Source: Tardiphaga sp.
GTDB lineage: Bacteria; Pseudomonadota; Alphaproteobacteria; Rhizobiales; Xanthobacteraceae
DNA length: 10,812 bases
Direction of reading: 5' to 3'
Assembly (NCBI GenBank): GCA_014377915.1
Contig: JACMOT010000395.1
Coordinates: 1-10,812, forward strand
Part shown: in pieces, positions 1-8,086 of the stretch
How positions within the stretch are numbered: the first letter of the stretch is position 1
Layout of the letters: each line of letters opens with the position of its first letter
Notes under the pieces: generated by a model
What the model saw: only the letters and a program-made list of their open reading frames with translations
Told to the model about the DNA's origin: nothing
The model's database searches: none
Made by a program: the position numbers and the translations under genes

Positions 1-1
1 G

Positions 2-244
2 CCAAAGGCGGAAGCCCATTTGCGGCAGGCCTATGCGGGCGGCCGTGCCGATCCGCGCGTGCGGCAAAATCTCGGGCTGGTGGTTGGCTTGCACGGAAGG
101 TTCAGTGAAGCCGAGTCGATCGTCAAGGCCGACCTTCCGCCCGACGAGGTGGGCGCCAACGTCGCCTATCTGAAGCAGATGCTGGCAAGCAAAACCGCAC
201 CACAACTCGCCGCCCAAGCCGGCGACGTCCGCGGCCGAACCTAA
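2..244 (+). CDS. tadD: TadD-like TPR pilus assembly protein, 3' end only
   Basis: The C-terminal 80 residues of a protein that begins before the window; the reading frame is open from position 2 to the TAA at 242-244. The fragment carries a TPR-like helix pair: the stretch VRQNLGLVVGLHGRFSEAES (residues 22-41 of the fragment), then ADLPPDEVGANVAYLKQML. This layout of a repeat, an 'ADLPP' step and a final 'NVAYL' helix resembles the C-terminus of TadD-type TPR proteins of Flp pilus loci. In that family TadD is an (often lipidated) periplasmic/outer-membrane protein that helps the secretin assemble. The gene runs towards tadC and ends 54 nt from the tadC stop, so the two converge. The lipobox and start lie outside the window. 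The tail after residue 66 is Ala-rich and probably disordered. The TPR call is good; the name TadD rests partly on the neighbourhood. Confidence 0.75.
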   Translation, partial: PKAEAHLRQAYAGGRADPRVRQNLGLVVGLHGRFSEAESIVKADLPPDEVGANVAYLKQMLASKTAPQLAAQAGDVRGRT

Positions 245-267
245 TCGGGCTCCTCGTCGCGCCCTTT

Positions 268-290
268 CGCCCTGCCACCAGCGCAGGGCG
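268..290. terminator. Perfect 8-bp hairpin between convergent tadD and tadC
   Basis: An 8-bp perfect stem (CGCCCTGC at 268-275, GCAGGGCG at 283-290) with a 7-nt loop sits in the 54-nt gap between two converging genes. There is no T-tract on either side, so it is not a textbook intrinsic terminator. Its place suggests a bidirectional transcription end or 3'-end protection hairpin. Confidence 0.4.
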
Positions 291-298
291 TAGATCGC

Positions 299-1273
299 TC
301 ACTGCATCGAGGCGACCTTGATGCCGGTGGGACCGAGGATGACCACGAACAGCACCGGCAGGAAGAACAGGATCATCGGCACCGTCAGCTTCGGCGGCAG
401 CGCCGCCGCTTTCTTCTCGGCTTCGCTCATGCGCATGTCGCGATTTTCCTGCGCCATCACGCGCAGGCTCTGCCCCAGCGGCGTGCCGTAGCGCTCCGAC
501 TGCTGCAAAGCGAGACATACCGATTTGACGCCCTCCAGACCGGTGCGCTTGGCAAGGTTTTCATAAGCCACTTTGCGGTCCTGCAGATAGGACAGTTCGG
601 CGGTCGTCAGCGTGAACTCCTCGGCCAGTTCGATCGACTGCGAGCCGATTTCGACGGATACCCGGCGAAACGCCACTTCGATCGACATGCCGGACTCGAT
701 GCAGATCAACAGCAGATCCAGCGCATCGGGGAAGGCGCGCTTGATCGACATCTGTCGCTTGCTGATCGCATTCTTCAGAAAGATCATCGGCGCCTGCATG
801 CCGAGCCAGGTGGCGCCGAGACACATGCCGATCTTGACCGGCGTGGATTGCTCCATATGCGCGATCACGAACACGTAGAGTACCGACAAGATCAGGAAAA
901 CGATCGGAGTCACCGCGCGGAAGAACAGAAACGTGACATATGGCGCCTGGCCGCGATAGCCGGCCATTACCAGCTTGTCGAGCGCGGCTTCCTGGGCCAG
1001 CCATTTGCCGAGGTTGAGATCGGTGACGACCTTCGAGACGATCTGTTTCGGCGATTGCCGCAGCGAGACGCGGTCATTCTTGAGCACCCGGCTGCGCTCG
1101 CGTGCGCGGATGCGTTCGCGTTCGCTGGCGACCGCCTTCATGCGCTTGGCAAGGCCGTCGCTGGCCAGTAGCGGCGTCAGCAGGCTGTAGGCTGTCGCCG
1201 CGACCGCGATCGCCGCCATCAGCATGGTCAGGAATTTGACGTCGTGAATTTTGGCGATGAGCAGCTCAAACAT
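299..1273 (-). CDS. tadC: TadC (CpaH-type) inner-membrane platform protein
   Basis: A 324-aa integral membrane protein of the type II secretion F (T2SSF/GspF) family, one of the two platform proteins on which the CpaF ATPase acts to polymerise or retract Flp pilin. Membrane segments are predicted near residues 14-36, 115-138, 147-167 and 294-315. Between the first two is a basic, highly charged cytoplasmic stretch (residues 40-90, rich in R/E/K). The T2SSF domain begins at 181-202 with the typical FPDALDLLLICIESGMS stretch and runs to the last hydrophobic helix. The ATG is at 1271-1273, 9 nt after the tadB stop, with no clear Shine-Dalgarno, which suggests translational coupling to tadB. It is the last gene of the minus-strand cluster and ends in TGA at 299-301. 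Length is normal for the family. Confidence 0.95.
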   Translation of the reverse strand: MFELLIAKIHDVKFLTMLMAAIAVAATAYSLLTPLLASDGLAKRMKAVASERERIRARERSRVLKNDRVSLRQSPKQIVSKVVTDLNLGKWLAQEAALDKLVMAGYRGQAPYVTFLFFRAVTPIVFLILSVLYVFVIAHMEQSTPVKIGMCLGATWLGMQAPMIFLKNAISKRQMSIKRAFPDALDLLLICIESGMSIEVAFRRVSVEIGSQSIELAEEFTLTTAELSYLQDRKVAYENLAKRTGLEGVKSVCLALQQSERYGTPLGQSLRVMAQENRDMRMSEAEKKAAALPPKLTVPMILFFLPVLFVVILGPTGIKVASMQ

Positions 1274-1282
1274 GTCGCACCA

Positions 1283-2257
1283 TCAGAAGTTGAAGTTGAT
1301 CATTTTCTTCATGACAAAGATGCCGCACGACATCCATATCGCGCTGCCCGCCAGCATCAGGCGGCCGGTCGGATGGGTCCACAGCAGCGAAATATAGTCG
1401 GGGGTGCTGAGGTAGACGAGCAGCATGACGATCGGCGGCAATGATCCGATAATGCCGGCCGAGGCCTTGGCTTCCATCGACATTGCTTGAATCTTCTCAG
1501 CCATCTTCTTGCGGTCGCGCAGCACCTTGGACAGGTTGCCGAGCGCTTCCGAAAGATTGCCGCCCGATTTTTGCTGGATCGCGACCACGATGCCGAAGAA
1601 ATTCGCCTCGGGCACCGGCATGCGTTCATAAAGCCGCGCGCAGGCCTCGCCGAGTGGCATGCCGATCGTCTGGGTCTCGATGATGGCGAGAAATTCACTC
1701 TTCAACGGTTCGTTGGCGTCGGCCGCGACGACCCTGATCGAGTCAAACAACGGCAGACCAGCCTTGATGCCGCGCACGATGACATCGACGGCATCCGGCA
1801 GCGAGCGCAGGAAGGCTTTCTCGCGCCGGCCTTTGAGAAAGTTGAGCACCCAGCGCGGCAGTCCCAGACCCGTCGCAAAGGCGATGCCAGCGGCGGCGAG
1901 CACGCCGCCCCCCATGATCATCGTCGTGGCGAAGCCGGCGGCGCCGAGCAGGCCGGAGATGGTGATGAACTTCTGGTCGCTCCAGTCCAGCCCGGCCTGC
2001 GAAATCCGGATCGCCAGCGCGACTTTCTTGGCCTTCTGGCGGCGCGCCTCCACTTCCTTCAACGAACTCTCGACCTGCTCGCGGCGCGAGCGTTGCGACC
2101 GGTCGGTCGGACGCGCTACCGGTTCGGAACGCGCGACCGAAGCGCGACGTTGATCGGCCTTTCGTTCGCCGGAAAGCATCGGATAGATAAAGACCCAGGC
2201 CACCCCGCCGACGGCGGTGAAGGCGAGAAAGGCCAAAGCGAGCGCCTGCATATTCAT
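1283..2257 (-). CDS. tadB: TadB (CpaG-type) inner-membrane platform protein
   Basis: A 324-aa GspF/T2SSF-family membrane protein, partner and distant paralogue of TadC in the Flp pilus inner-membrane platform. A first membrane helix (residues 5-25) is followed by a long basic linker (31-80, many R/K/E, likely coiled or cytoplasmic), membrane segments near 98-130, the T2SSF domain opening with LPDAVDVIVRGIKAGLPL (153-170) and containing MPVPEANFFGIVVAIQQKSG (213-232), and two C-terminal helices (about 269-284 and 299-316). The frame is open up to 2407, but that would overlap cpaF by about 140 nt. The ATG at 2255-2257 is chosen because GAGGAG lies 6 nt upstream and a typical N-terminal membrane helix follows at once. 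The cpaF TGA lies within that ribosome binding site, so translation is probably coupled. Confidence 0.95.
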   Translation of the reverse strand: MNMQALALAFLAFTAVGGVAWVFIYPMLSGERKADQRRASVARSEPVARPTDRSQRSRREQVESSLKEVEARRQKAKKVALAIRISQAGLDWSDQKFITISGLLGAAGFATTMIMGGGVLAAAGIAFATGLGLPRWVLNFLKGRREKAFLRSLPDAVDVIVRGIKAGLPLFDSIRVVAADANEPLKSEFLAIIETQTIGMPLGEACARLYERMPVPEANFFGIVVAIQQKSGGNLSEALGNLSKVLRDRKKMAEKIQAMSMEAKASAGIIGSLPPIVMLLVYLSTPDYISLLWTHPTGRLMLAGSAIWMSCGIFVMKKMINFNF

Positions 2258-2263
2258 CGATCG

Positions 2264-2269
2264 CTCCTC
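2264..2269 (-). promoter_or_regulatory. Ribosome binding site fixing the tadB start
   Basis: GAGGAG on the minus strand, 6 nt before the ATG at 2255-2257 and overlapping the cpaF stop codon. It argues against the longer reading frame that begins at 2407 inside cpaF. Confidence 0.8.
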
Positions 2270-3725
2270 AGTTGACTTCGACGACTTCGGCGGCATCGAG
2301 TGCCGCTGCGAGGCGCTTTTCTTCGCCATAATAGCGTGCACGATCCCAGAACCGCGGCCGGCCGATACCGGTTGAGCGGTGCCGACCGATAATGTTGCCG
2401 TTGGCATCCTCGCCGACCATGTCGTAGATGAACAGATCCTGGGTAATGATGGTGTCGCCTTCCATGCCCATCACCTCGGTGATGTGGGTGATGCGGCGCG
2501 AGCCGTCGCGCAGCCGCGCGGCCTGCACCACGACGTCGATCGACGCGCAGATCATTTCACGGATGGTTCGCGACGGCAGCGAGAAGCCGCCCATCGTGAT
2601 CATGGATTCGCAGCGCGACAGCGCCTCGCGCGGGTTGTTGGCGTGCAGCGTGCCCATCGAGCCGTCATGGCCGGTGTTCATGGCCTGCAACAGATCGAAG
2701 GCTTCGGGTCCGCGGACTTCGCCGACAATGATGCGTTCAGGCCGCATACGCAGGCAGTTGCGCACCAGTTCGCGCATCGTCACCTGGCCTTCGCCCTCGA
2801 TGTTGGGTGGCCGGGTTTCCAGCCGCACCACATGGGGCTGCTGAAGTTGCAGTTCAGCGGCGTCTTCGCAGGTGATAATACGCTCGTCGTCGTCGATGTA
2901 TTGCGTCAGACAGTTCAGCAGCGTGGTCTTTCCAGAGCCGGTACCGCCGGAGATCAGGACGTTGGCGCGGCAGCGGCCGATGATCTGCAGGATGGTGGCG
3001 CCTTCCGGCGAAATCGCGCCAAACTTGACCAGTTGGTCGAGCGTCAGCTTGTCCTTCTTGAATTTTCGAATGGTCAGCGCCGGGCCGTCGATCGCCAGCG
3101 GTGGCACGATGGCGTTGACGCGTGAGCCGTCGGCGAGGCGGGCGTCGCAGATCGGAGAGGATTCATCGACGCGGCGGCCGACCTGGCTGACGATGCGCTG
3201 GCAGATGTTCAGCAGTTGCTGGTTGTCACGGAAGCGAATTCCGGTCTTCTGGATCCGGCCCGCGACTTCGATGAACACCGTGCCGGCGCCGTTGACCATG
3301 ATATCGGAGATGTCGTCGCGCGACAGCAACGGCTCCAGCGGGCCGTAGCCGAGCACGTCGTTGCAGATATCGTCGAGCAGCTCTTCCTGCTCGGCAATCG
3401 ACATCACGATGTTCTTGATCGCGATGATCTCATTGACGATATCGCGGATTTCCTCGCGCGCGGATTCGCCGTCGAGCTTGGCGAGCTGCGTCAGATCGAT
3501 GGCCTCGATCAACGCGCCGAAGATCGTCGCCTTGACCTGGTAATAGGTGTCCGAGCGCCGTTCGGCGGCCGTCGGTGCCGGCGCCGCCGACTTGGCGGGG
3601 GCCAGCGGCGGCGACGATACCGTCGGGGCAGCGCTCGAAAGCGTCGTGCCGGAAGATGGTTCCGGCCCGTTGGCGGGCATGGTGGCCCGCATCTCAATAT
3701 CTGCTCCGCTACGCTTACCGAACAC
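2268..3725 (-). CDS. cpaF: CpaF/TadA pilus assembly ATPase
   Basis: A 485-aa hexameric AAA+-like secretion ATPase (VirB11/PulE, GspE superfamily) that powers Flp pilus extension and, in the TadA class, probably retraction. Residues 17-57 are a Pro/Ala/Ser-rich, likely disordered leader. An N-terminal helical domain (58-135, with [10 protein letters not shown]) and the N2 domain (136-222, with DISDIMVNG) precede the catalytic core. That core has Walker [10 protein letters not shown] (260-268), an Asp box ITCEDAAEL (284-292), Walker [10 protein letters not shown] (331-339) and a His box [13 protein letters not shown] (351-363), all intact. Translation begins at a GTG (3723-3725) supported by GGGAG 7 nt upstream; the next in-frame ATG is at codon 12. 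It follows cpaE by 21 nt and its stop sits in the tadB ribosome binding site. Length fits the family. Confidence 0.97.
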   Translation of the reverse strand: MFGKRSGADIEMRATMPANGPEPSSGTTLSSAAPTVSSPPLAPAKSAAPAPTAAERRSDTYYQVKATIFGALIEAIDLTQLAKLDGESAREEIRDIVNEIIAIKNIVMSIAEQEELLDDICNDVLGYGPLEPLLSRDDISDIMVNGAGTVFIEVAGRIQKTGIRFRDNQQLLNICQRIVSQVGRRVDESSPICDARLADGSRVNAIVPPLAIDGPALTIRKFKKDKLTLDQLVKFGAISPEGATILQIIGRCRANVLISGGTGSGKTTLLNCLTQYIDDDERIITCEDAAELQLQQPHVVRLETRPPNIEGEGQVTMRELVRNCLRMRPERIIVGEVRGPEAFDLLQAMNTGHDGSMGTLHANNPREALSRCESMITMGGFSLPSRTIREMICASIDVVVQAARLRDGSRRITHITEVMGMEGDTIITQDLFIYDMVGEDANGNIIGRHRSTGIGRPRFWDRARYYGEEKRLAAALDAAEVVEVN

Positions 3726-3732
3726 GACGTTA

Positions 3733-3737
3733 CTCCC
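3733..3737 (-). promoter_or_regulatory. Ribosome binding site supporting the GTG start of cpaF
   Basis: GGGAG on the minus strand, 7 nt before GTG at 3723-3725, in the 21-nt gap after cpaE. It favours the GTG over the first internal ATG (codon 12), which has no comparable site. Confidence 0.75.
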
Positions 3738-3746
3738 TGCGGTGTC

Positions 3747-5015
3747 TTACTTGGACCGCAGCTTCTCGAGAAATGGCGACAGGAAGGAGGCCTTTGGCTT
3801 CTTGGTTTCGCCGCGGCCTGTCAGCCGTTGTGCGATCTGCAGGAAGATCTCCGTGGTGCGATGGTTGGCGTTGATTTCCGCGATCATCTGGCCGTTGTTG
3901 GCAGCGGAGCCGAACATCTGCGGATCGAACGGAATCGACGCCAGCGGCGGGCATTCGATCGCCTTGGCGAATTCGCTCGAACTGATCTCCGGCCGTTTCG
4001 GCACGCCCACCTGGTTGAGGCAATACAACGGCGCGCGATCGTTCGGTCGCGCCGCCTTGATCAGGTCGTACATGTTCTTGGTGTTGCGCAGATTGGCAAG
4101 GTCAGGCGCCGCCACGATCAGAATGTCGTCGGCGCCGATCAGTGCCCGCCTGGTCCAGCCCGACCATTGGTGCGGAACGTCGAGCACGATGCACGGCATG
4201 GTCGCGCGCAGCGTGTCGAAGATCGAATCGAACGCTTCCGCGCCAAAATCATAGACCCGTTCCAGCGTCGCCGGCGCGGCCAGCAGGCTGAGGTGGTCGG
4301 TGCATTTCGACAGCAACCGGTCGATGAAGGCGGTGTCGACGCGGTCCGGCGAGAACACCGCGTCGGCGATGCCCTGCGGGGGGTCCTGGTTGTAATCCAG
4401 GCCCGCGGTACCGAAGGCGAGATCGAGGTCGGCGACCACCGAGTCCAGCGCGAGGTCGCGGGCGATCGCCCAGGCAACGTTATGAGCGATCGTCGAGGCG
4501 CCGACGCCGCCCTTGGCGCCCACCACGGCGATGATGCGGCCGACCGCCTTGGCTTCCGGCGCGGAGAACAATCCGCAGATCGAGCGTACCACGTCGATGG
4601 TGGAGACGGGCGCGATCACATAGTCGCTGACGCCGCGCCGCACCAATTCGCGGTACAGCGTGACGTCGTTGACCTTGCCGATCACCACGACGCGGGTGCC
4701 GGCGTCGCACACCGTGGCGAGCTGGTCGAGACCGGCAAGAATGTCGGTACGCGGTTCGGTTTCCAGAATGATGACGTTTGGCGTCGGCGCCGAGCGATAG
4801 GCTTCGGTAGCGGCTGCCATGCCGCCCATCTGCACCTTGATATGAGCCTTGTCGAGCCGGCGATCCTCGGCCGCTGACTGCACGGCCGCCGCCGTTTCCA
4901 CGGATTCGCAAAAGGCCTGCACCGATACACGGGGCGCCGGTGCGATATGTTCATCCGTGGCTGACGAGGCCGTGGCGGCTGGATCTTCTGCCGTCTGACG
5001 CGCGTAACTGATCAT
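3747..5015 (-). CDS. cpaE: CpaE/TadZ, MinD/ParA-family localisation ATPase with receiver-like N-domain
   Basis: A 422-aa cytoplasmic protein which in Caulobacter and Aggregatibacter homologues marks the cell site where the pilus machine assembles. The N-terminal part (about 30-150) folds like a response-regulator receiver: strands VSVQAF, NVIILETE, TRVVVIG and DYVIAP can be seen, but the usual phospho-acceptor Asp at the end of strand 3 appears as ETE (85-87), so it is probably not phosphorylated. The C-terminal half is a P-loop ATPase with the deviant Walker A GAKGGVGAST (166-175, signature Lys168), a second motif DLDLAFGT (196-203) and a Walker B-like CIVLDVPH (275-282). It ends in a basic tail (FLSPFLEKLRSK). 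The start ATG overlaps the cpaD stop (ATGA at 5015-5012). No strong Shine-Dalgarno is present, so coupling to cpaD is likely. Confidence 0.95.
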   Translation of the reverse strand: MISYARQTAEDPAATASSATDEHIAPAPRVSVQAFCESVETAAAVQSAAEDRRLDKAHIKVQMGGMAAATEAYRSAPTPNVIILETEPRTDILAGLDQLATVCDAGTRVVVIGKVNDVTLYRELVRRGVSDYVIAPVSTIDVVRSICGLFSAPEAKAVGRIIAVVGAKGGVGASTIAHNVAWAIARDLALDSVVADLDLAFGTAGLDYNQDPPQGIADAVFSPDRVDTAFIDRLLSKCTDHLSLLAAPATLERVYDFGAEAFDSIFDTLRATMPCIVLDVPHQWSGWTRRALIGADDILIVAAPDLANLRNTKNMYDLIKAARPNDRAPLYCLNQVGVPKRPEISSSEFAKAIECPPLASIPFDPQMFGSAANNGQMIAEINANHRTTEIFLQIAQRLTGRGETKKPKASFLSPFLEKLRSK

Positions 5016-5752
5016 TTGCCTACATCACTGAGTTTAGCCTTGTCGGCTTCCGGATAGGTCGTGGCGGTCGTGGTACCCTTGCGATACTTCTCGAACGCGG
5101 CGTTGCGTCGCGCCGTATAGGCTGGCGTCTCCGGCCGCGGCTGCACCAGATCCGATGGATTGTCGATCATCGCGGCCAGGTTGTGCTGGTTGGCGCAGCC
5201 GAAATTCCAGTACGGCTTGTTGTCGACGTAGCCCTTGTTCTTGATCGATGGTCCAAGATCATCCGGCCAGGTGCCGCACGGACCGGCATCGGCGACAATG
5301 CGCGGATATTTTAGCCGGATGGTAGCGAACAGGCGGGGATCCTCGGGCCGATATTGACGGACGACGACACCGCGCGGCGGAACGCCCAGCGCGGCGAGGA
5401 TCGACTGGACTTCGCGCAGCGAGTCGGCGGCCGCGTGGGCGTTCGGCGTATTGACCGGGACCTCGGCGATGATGCTGCCAGTACCGTCGCGCAGCCAGGT
5501 CTGGCCGAGGCCGGCGACGTCGGCGCGCTGGGTGGCGGTGAGGCCGCCGCGCGACGAGCCGACGAAGATCTCGGTGGTCCGGCTCGACTCCTGGATCACG
5601 ATCGGATGGCGGAGACGGTAATCGTCGGGAATGCTGGCGGTCACCGCTTCGCGATTGGAGTGGGTACAGGCGCCGAGCGCCAGCGCAATACCGGCAAGCG
5701 CCAACGCGAGGCGCAGGCTTCGTATCGGGTGAGCGGGTGAATGATTGGTCAT
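5012..5752 (-). CDS. cpaD: CpaD pilus assembly lipoprotein
   Basis: A 246-aa outer-membrane or periplasmic lipoprotein of the CpaD family, thought to support the CpaC secretin. The N-terminus MTNHSPAHPIRSLRL is followed by a hydrophobic stretch and a lipobox LGAC, with lipidated Cys29; it is a clear Sec/SPII signal. Mature-protein landmarks include RHPIVIQESSRTTEIFVG, a V-x-V-R-QYRPEDPR segment and the Cys-containing NFGCANQHNLAAMIDNPSDL stretch, typical of CpaD. The frame is open to an ATG at 5773 that overlaps the cpaC stop (TGATG), giving 253 aa. The ATG at 5750-5752 is preferred because AAGGA lies 7 nt upstream and the signal peptide then has normal length. The stop overlaps the cpaE start by 4 nt. 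Confidence 0.93.
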   Translation of the reverse strand: MTNHSPAHPIRSLRLALALAGIALALGACTHSNREAVTASIPDDYRLRHPIVIQESSRTTEIFVGSSRGGLTATQRADVAGLGQTWLRDGTGSIIAEVPVNTPNAHAAADSLREVQSILAALGVPPRGVVVRQYRPEDPRLFATIRLKYPRIVADAGPCGTWPDDLGPSIKNKGYVDNKPYWNFGCANQHNLAAMIDNPSDLVQPRPETPAYTARRNAAFEKYRKGTTTATTYPEADKAKLSDVGK

Positions 5753-5759
5753 GGTTCGA

Positions 5760-5764
5760 TCCTT
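5760..5764 (-). promoter_or_regulatory. Ribosome binding site deciding the cpaD start
   Basis: AAGGA on the minus strand, 7 nt before the ATG at 5750-5752. The upstream ATG at 5773, which overlaps the cpaC stop, has no comparable site. Confidence 0.7.
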
Positions 5765-5772
5765 GTCCCGCA

Positions 5773-7254
5773 TCAGTCCGTAATGAAGCCGTAGGTGCCG
5801 CGGTAATTGTTGCTTGGTGCGGGGCGGTTCGGAGCGCCGTAGATCCGGTTGATGCTGCCCAGCAGGTCGGCCTGCGGATCGGAGGCGGCGGCAAAGCCGT
5901 CATCCGGGCGCGACAGATCCTTCTCGGCAACGGCCCGGACGATGAACGGCGTCACGATCACCATCAGTTCGGTCTGATTGTTGACATAATCGCGACTGCG
6001 AAACAGCGTGCCGAGCACCGGCAGCTGGGAAAGTCCCGGCAGGCCGTTGACGGACAGCTTGGTCTGTTCCTGGATCAGGCCGGCCATCGCCATGGCGCCG
6101 CCGGATGGGATTTCCAGCGTGGTATCGGCGCGCCGGACCTTGACCGAAGGAACCGAAATTCCGCTGATGCTGATCGAATTGTCGGTGGAGATTTCCGAAA
6201 CTTCCGTCATCACCTTCAGGCTGATGCGGCCTTCGGTGAGGACGACCGGCGTAAAGTTCAGCGAGATGCCGAATTTCTTGAACGAAATCGATGGCGCGCA
6301 CTGTCCGACGGAGCCGGCCGCCGTGGTCTGACAGGTCACACCCGTCGGGATCGGAAATTCGCCGCCGGCGAGAAACGTCGCCGATTCCCCCGAGATGGCC
6401 GTCAGGTTCGGCTCGGCCAGCGTTCGCACGATGCCGGCGCCTTCCATGGCGCGCAGCGTCGCCGTCACCGACGGAATCGAGCCGCCGCCGAACGTGCCAA
6501 CGGTGCTGCTATCGGTAAGCGGACGGCCCAAAGCCCCGAACGGGTTAGTGTTGTTGAATTTCACCACCGAGGTGCCGTAGGTCATGCTGGCACTGAGATC
6601 GATGCCGAGCTGCTTGACGATGCTGCGCGACACTTCGGCGACGGTGACCTTGAGCAGCACCTGATCGCGACCGCGCACCGAGATGGTATTGATAACCTTG
6701 TCGGGACCACCGGCCAGCCGCGTGGCAATATCACCGGCCTGTTGCGCCTCGATCGGACCCGCCACCGAACCGGATAGCATGATGGCATCGCCGACGCCCT
6801 CGATGCGAATGTCGGCATTGGGCAGGGTCTGCTTCAGGATCGCTCGGGCACCGTTAAGGTCACGGGTCACCGCGATGTCGTAGGCCGCGATCTGCTGGCC
6901 ATTGGCGTCGAAGAACACGATGTTGGTTTGGCCGACGGTGGCGCCGATGATGTAGGCGCGCTGCGCCGAACGTACCACCGCATTGGCGATCTTCGGGTCG
7001 GCGACCAGCACATCCTTGATGTCGCGCGGCAGGTCGATGACGATCGACTTGCCGATGCCGAGGGCGAGGAAGCGCGCGCCCATCTGGCCATCGGCGGACA
7101 CCGGCGCCATGGCGCGGTCCGCCGCCAGCACCGGCGTCAACGCTGGGTTGATGGTCAATGCGGCGACCGCCGTAAATGACAGCGCGCGGACCAGGAAGGT
7201 CCGCATCGTTCCGCTGCTAGTCATGCGCCTCATTGCCTGCGTCCTCATGGTCAC
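5773..7254 (-). CDS. cpaC: CpaC/RcpA outer-membrane secretin
   Basis: The secretin that forms the outer-membrane channel for the Flp pilus. With the GTG start at 7254 it has 493 aa. Order of parts: signal peptide whose hydrophobic core follows MRTFLVRALS (residues 17-26), with cleavage likely after VLA (44); pilus-assembly N-terminal domain (60-130, with GKSIVIDLP and VLVADPKIANAVV); BON-like segment (130-195); secretin domain (about 200-440) with VTVAEVSR, EPNLTAISGESATFLAGGEFPIP and the diagnostic LPGLSQLPVLGTLFRS (405-420). The only two cysteines in the secretin domain (308 and 319) could form a disulfide-closed loop after export. The start is unsure: the GTG overlaps the cpaB stop (GTGA), but ATGs at 7248, 7233, 7224 and 7206 also fit and no Shine-Dalgarno decides between them. 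It ends against cpaD. Confidence 0.95.
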   Translation of the reverse strand: MTMRTQAMRRMTSSGTMRTFLVRALSFTAVAALTINPALTPVLAADRAMAPVSADGQMGARFLALGIGKSIVIDLPRDIKDVLVADPKIANAVVRSAQRAYIIGATVGQTNIVFFDANGQQIAAYDIAVTRDLNGARAILKQTLPNADIRIEGVGDAIMLSGSVAGPIEAQQAGDIATRLAGGPDKVINTISVRGRDQVLLKVTVAEVSRSIVKQLGIDLSASMTYGTSVVKFNNTNPFGALGRPLTDSSTVGTFGGGSIPSVTATLRAMEGAGIVRTLAEPNLTAISGESATFLAGGEFPIPTGVTCQTTAAGSVGQCAPSISFKKFGISLNFTPVVLTEGRISLKVMTEVSEISTDNSISISGISVPSVKVRRADTTLEIPSGGAMAMAGLIQEQTKLSVNGLPGLSQLPVLGTLFRSRDYVNNQTELMVIVTPFIVRAVAEKDLSRPDDGFAAASDPQADLLGSINRIYGAPNRPAPSNNYRGTYGFITD

Positions 7255-8045
7255 TTCTGCGTCGTTGTCGTCGTCGGCACGCCGTAGCGAACCACGTTGA
7301 TGCTGTCGCGCTTGGCGTTGCGGTCTTCGCTCTGAATTTCCGGCGCGTTGGGGTCGACCAGCGCGCGCAACGCCAGCGAGAGTGTGCCGGTCTGTCGCGA
7401 CCGCGCCAGCATCTCGGCCTGCTCGGGCTTGAGCTCGAGCGTCGCGGTCTTGCCGATGACGGTGTTCTGACCGTCTTTTTCCTTCGGGGCCTGGTCGATC
7501 GCCAGCACGCGGATATTGCTCAAAATCACTTCGGAATTGACGACGTCGGTGCCGCCGCCGCGGTCGGTGCTTTTTTCGCGCTTGGACAGAATGACATCGA
7601 CGCGGTCGTTGGGCAGAATAAATCCGCCTGCGCCGGTTTCAGGTGAAATTTCGGTCGAGACCGCGCGCATACCTGCCGGCAGCACCGCCGCCATGAAGCC
7701 TGAGCCATTGGTGCGAACCAGTTTTGGCTCGCGAATTGGCTCGCCGGCGATGAAGGGCGAGCGGGCGATTGAGCCCGCGATCTGGGTGGCCGCTTCGGGA
7801 CGCTCGCTGCGGCGGATGACATTGGCGCTCGCCGCCGACACGGGCCACGACTGCCATTGCACATCGCCCGCGGCAAGCGATTGCCCCAGCGCGATATCGG
7901 CCTTGGCGACCAGAACTTCCATCGTCGGGAGCTGCACGATAGGCGCCGCGGGCGGCGGGCCCTGGTCCGAGCTGCTGGCCAGATACAGCGCGACGCCGCC
8001 GGCGCCGACTGCGATGGCGAGGACCACAATGCGTGCGGTGTTCAT
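7251..8045 (-). CDS. cpaB: CpaB/RcpC periplasmic pilus assembly protein
   Basis: A 264-aa protein of the Flp pilus assembly CpaB/RcpC family, anchored in the inner membrane by one N-terminal helix (residues 5-24) and otherwise periplasmic, where it is thought to interact with the secretin. An SAF-like domain (about 42-110, MEVLVAKADIALGQSLAAGD) is followed by the RcpC/CpaB domain (about 118-232, with VLPAGMRAVSTEISPETGAGGFILPNDRVDVIL). The C-terminus is a Thr run (PTTTTTQK) encoded by a low-complexity ACN stretch. The frame extends 6 codons to an ATG at 8063. The ATG at 8043-8045 (MNTARIVV) is preferred because it gives the usual family N-terminus; neither start has a strong ribosome binding site. 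It is the first gene of the tightly packed block and its stop overlaps the cpaC start. Confidence 0.94.
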   Translation of the reverse strand: MNTARIVVLAIAVGAGGVALYLASSSDQGPPPAAPIVQLPTMEVLVAKADIALGQSLAAGDVQWQSWPVSAASANVIRRSERPEAATQIAGSIARSPFIAGEPIREPKLVRTNGSGFMAAVLPAGMRAVSTEISPETGAGGFILPNDRVDVILSKREKSTDRGGGTDVVNSEVILSNIRVLAIDQAPKEKDGQNTVIGKTATLELKPEQAEMLARSRQTGTLSLALRALVDPNAPEIQSEDRNAKRDSINVVRYGVPTTTTTQK

Positions 8046-8086
8046 ACGCTTCACTTTCCACATTACGCTGCGACGTTGCCGCCGCT

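Noticed and set aside
1487..2275. A 262-codon plus-strand frame opposite tadB
   Set aside because: Antisense shadow of tadB with no recognisable domain and skewed Arg/His/Asp composition.
2258..2407. Fifty extra N-terminal codons for tadB
   Set aside because: They would lie wholly over the end of cpaF, add a polar Ser/Lys-rich stretch before the membrane helix, and ignore the GAGGAG site in front of the ATG at 2257.
3216..4877. A 553-codon open frame on the plus strand opposite cpaE and cpaF
   Set aside because: It lies antisense to two genes with intact catalytic motifs. High-G+C coding sequence produces long antisense frames, and its product is a low-complexity D/R/H/G-rich string with no domain.
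5737..6777. A 346-codon plus-strand frame opposite cpaC
   Set aside because: Antisense shadow of the secretin gene; composition is Arg/Asp/Gly/His rich and no motif is visible.
7254..7290. Low-complexity GTC/GTT triplets at the cpaB 3' end as a possible phase-variable repeat
   Set aside because: The triplets are imperfect and short, and a change in number would only alter the length of a Thr tail, so no on/off switching is expected.
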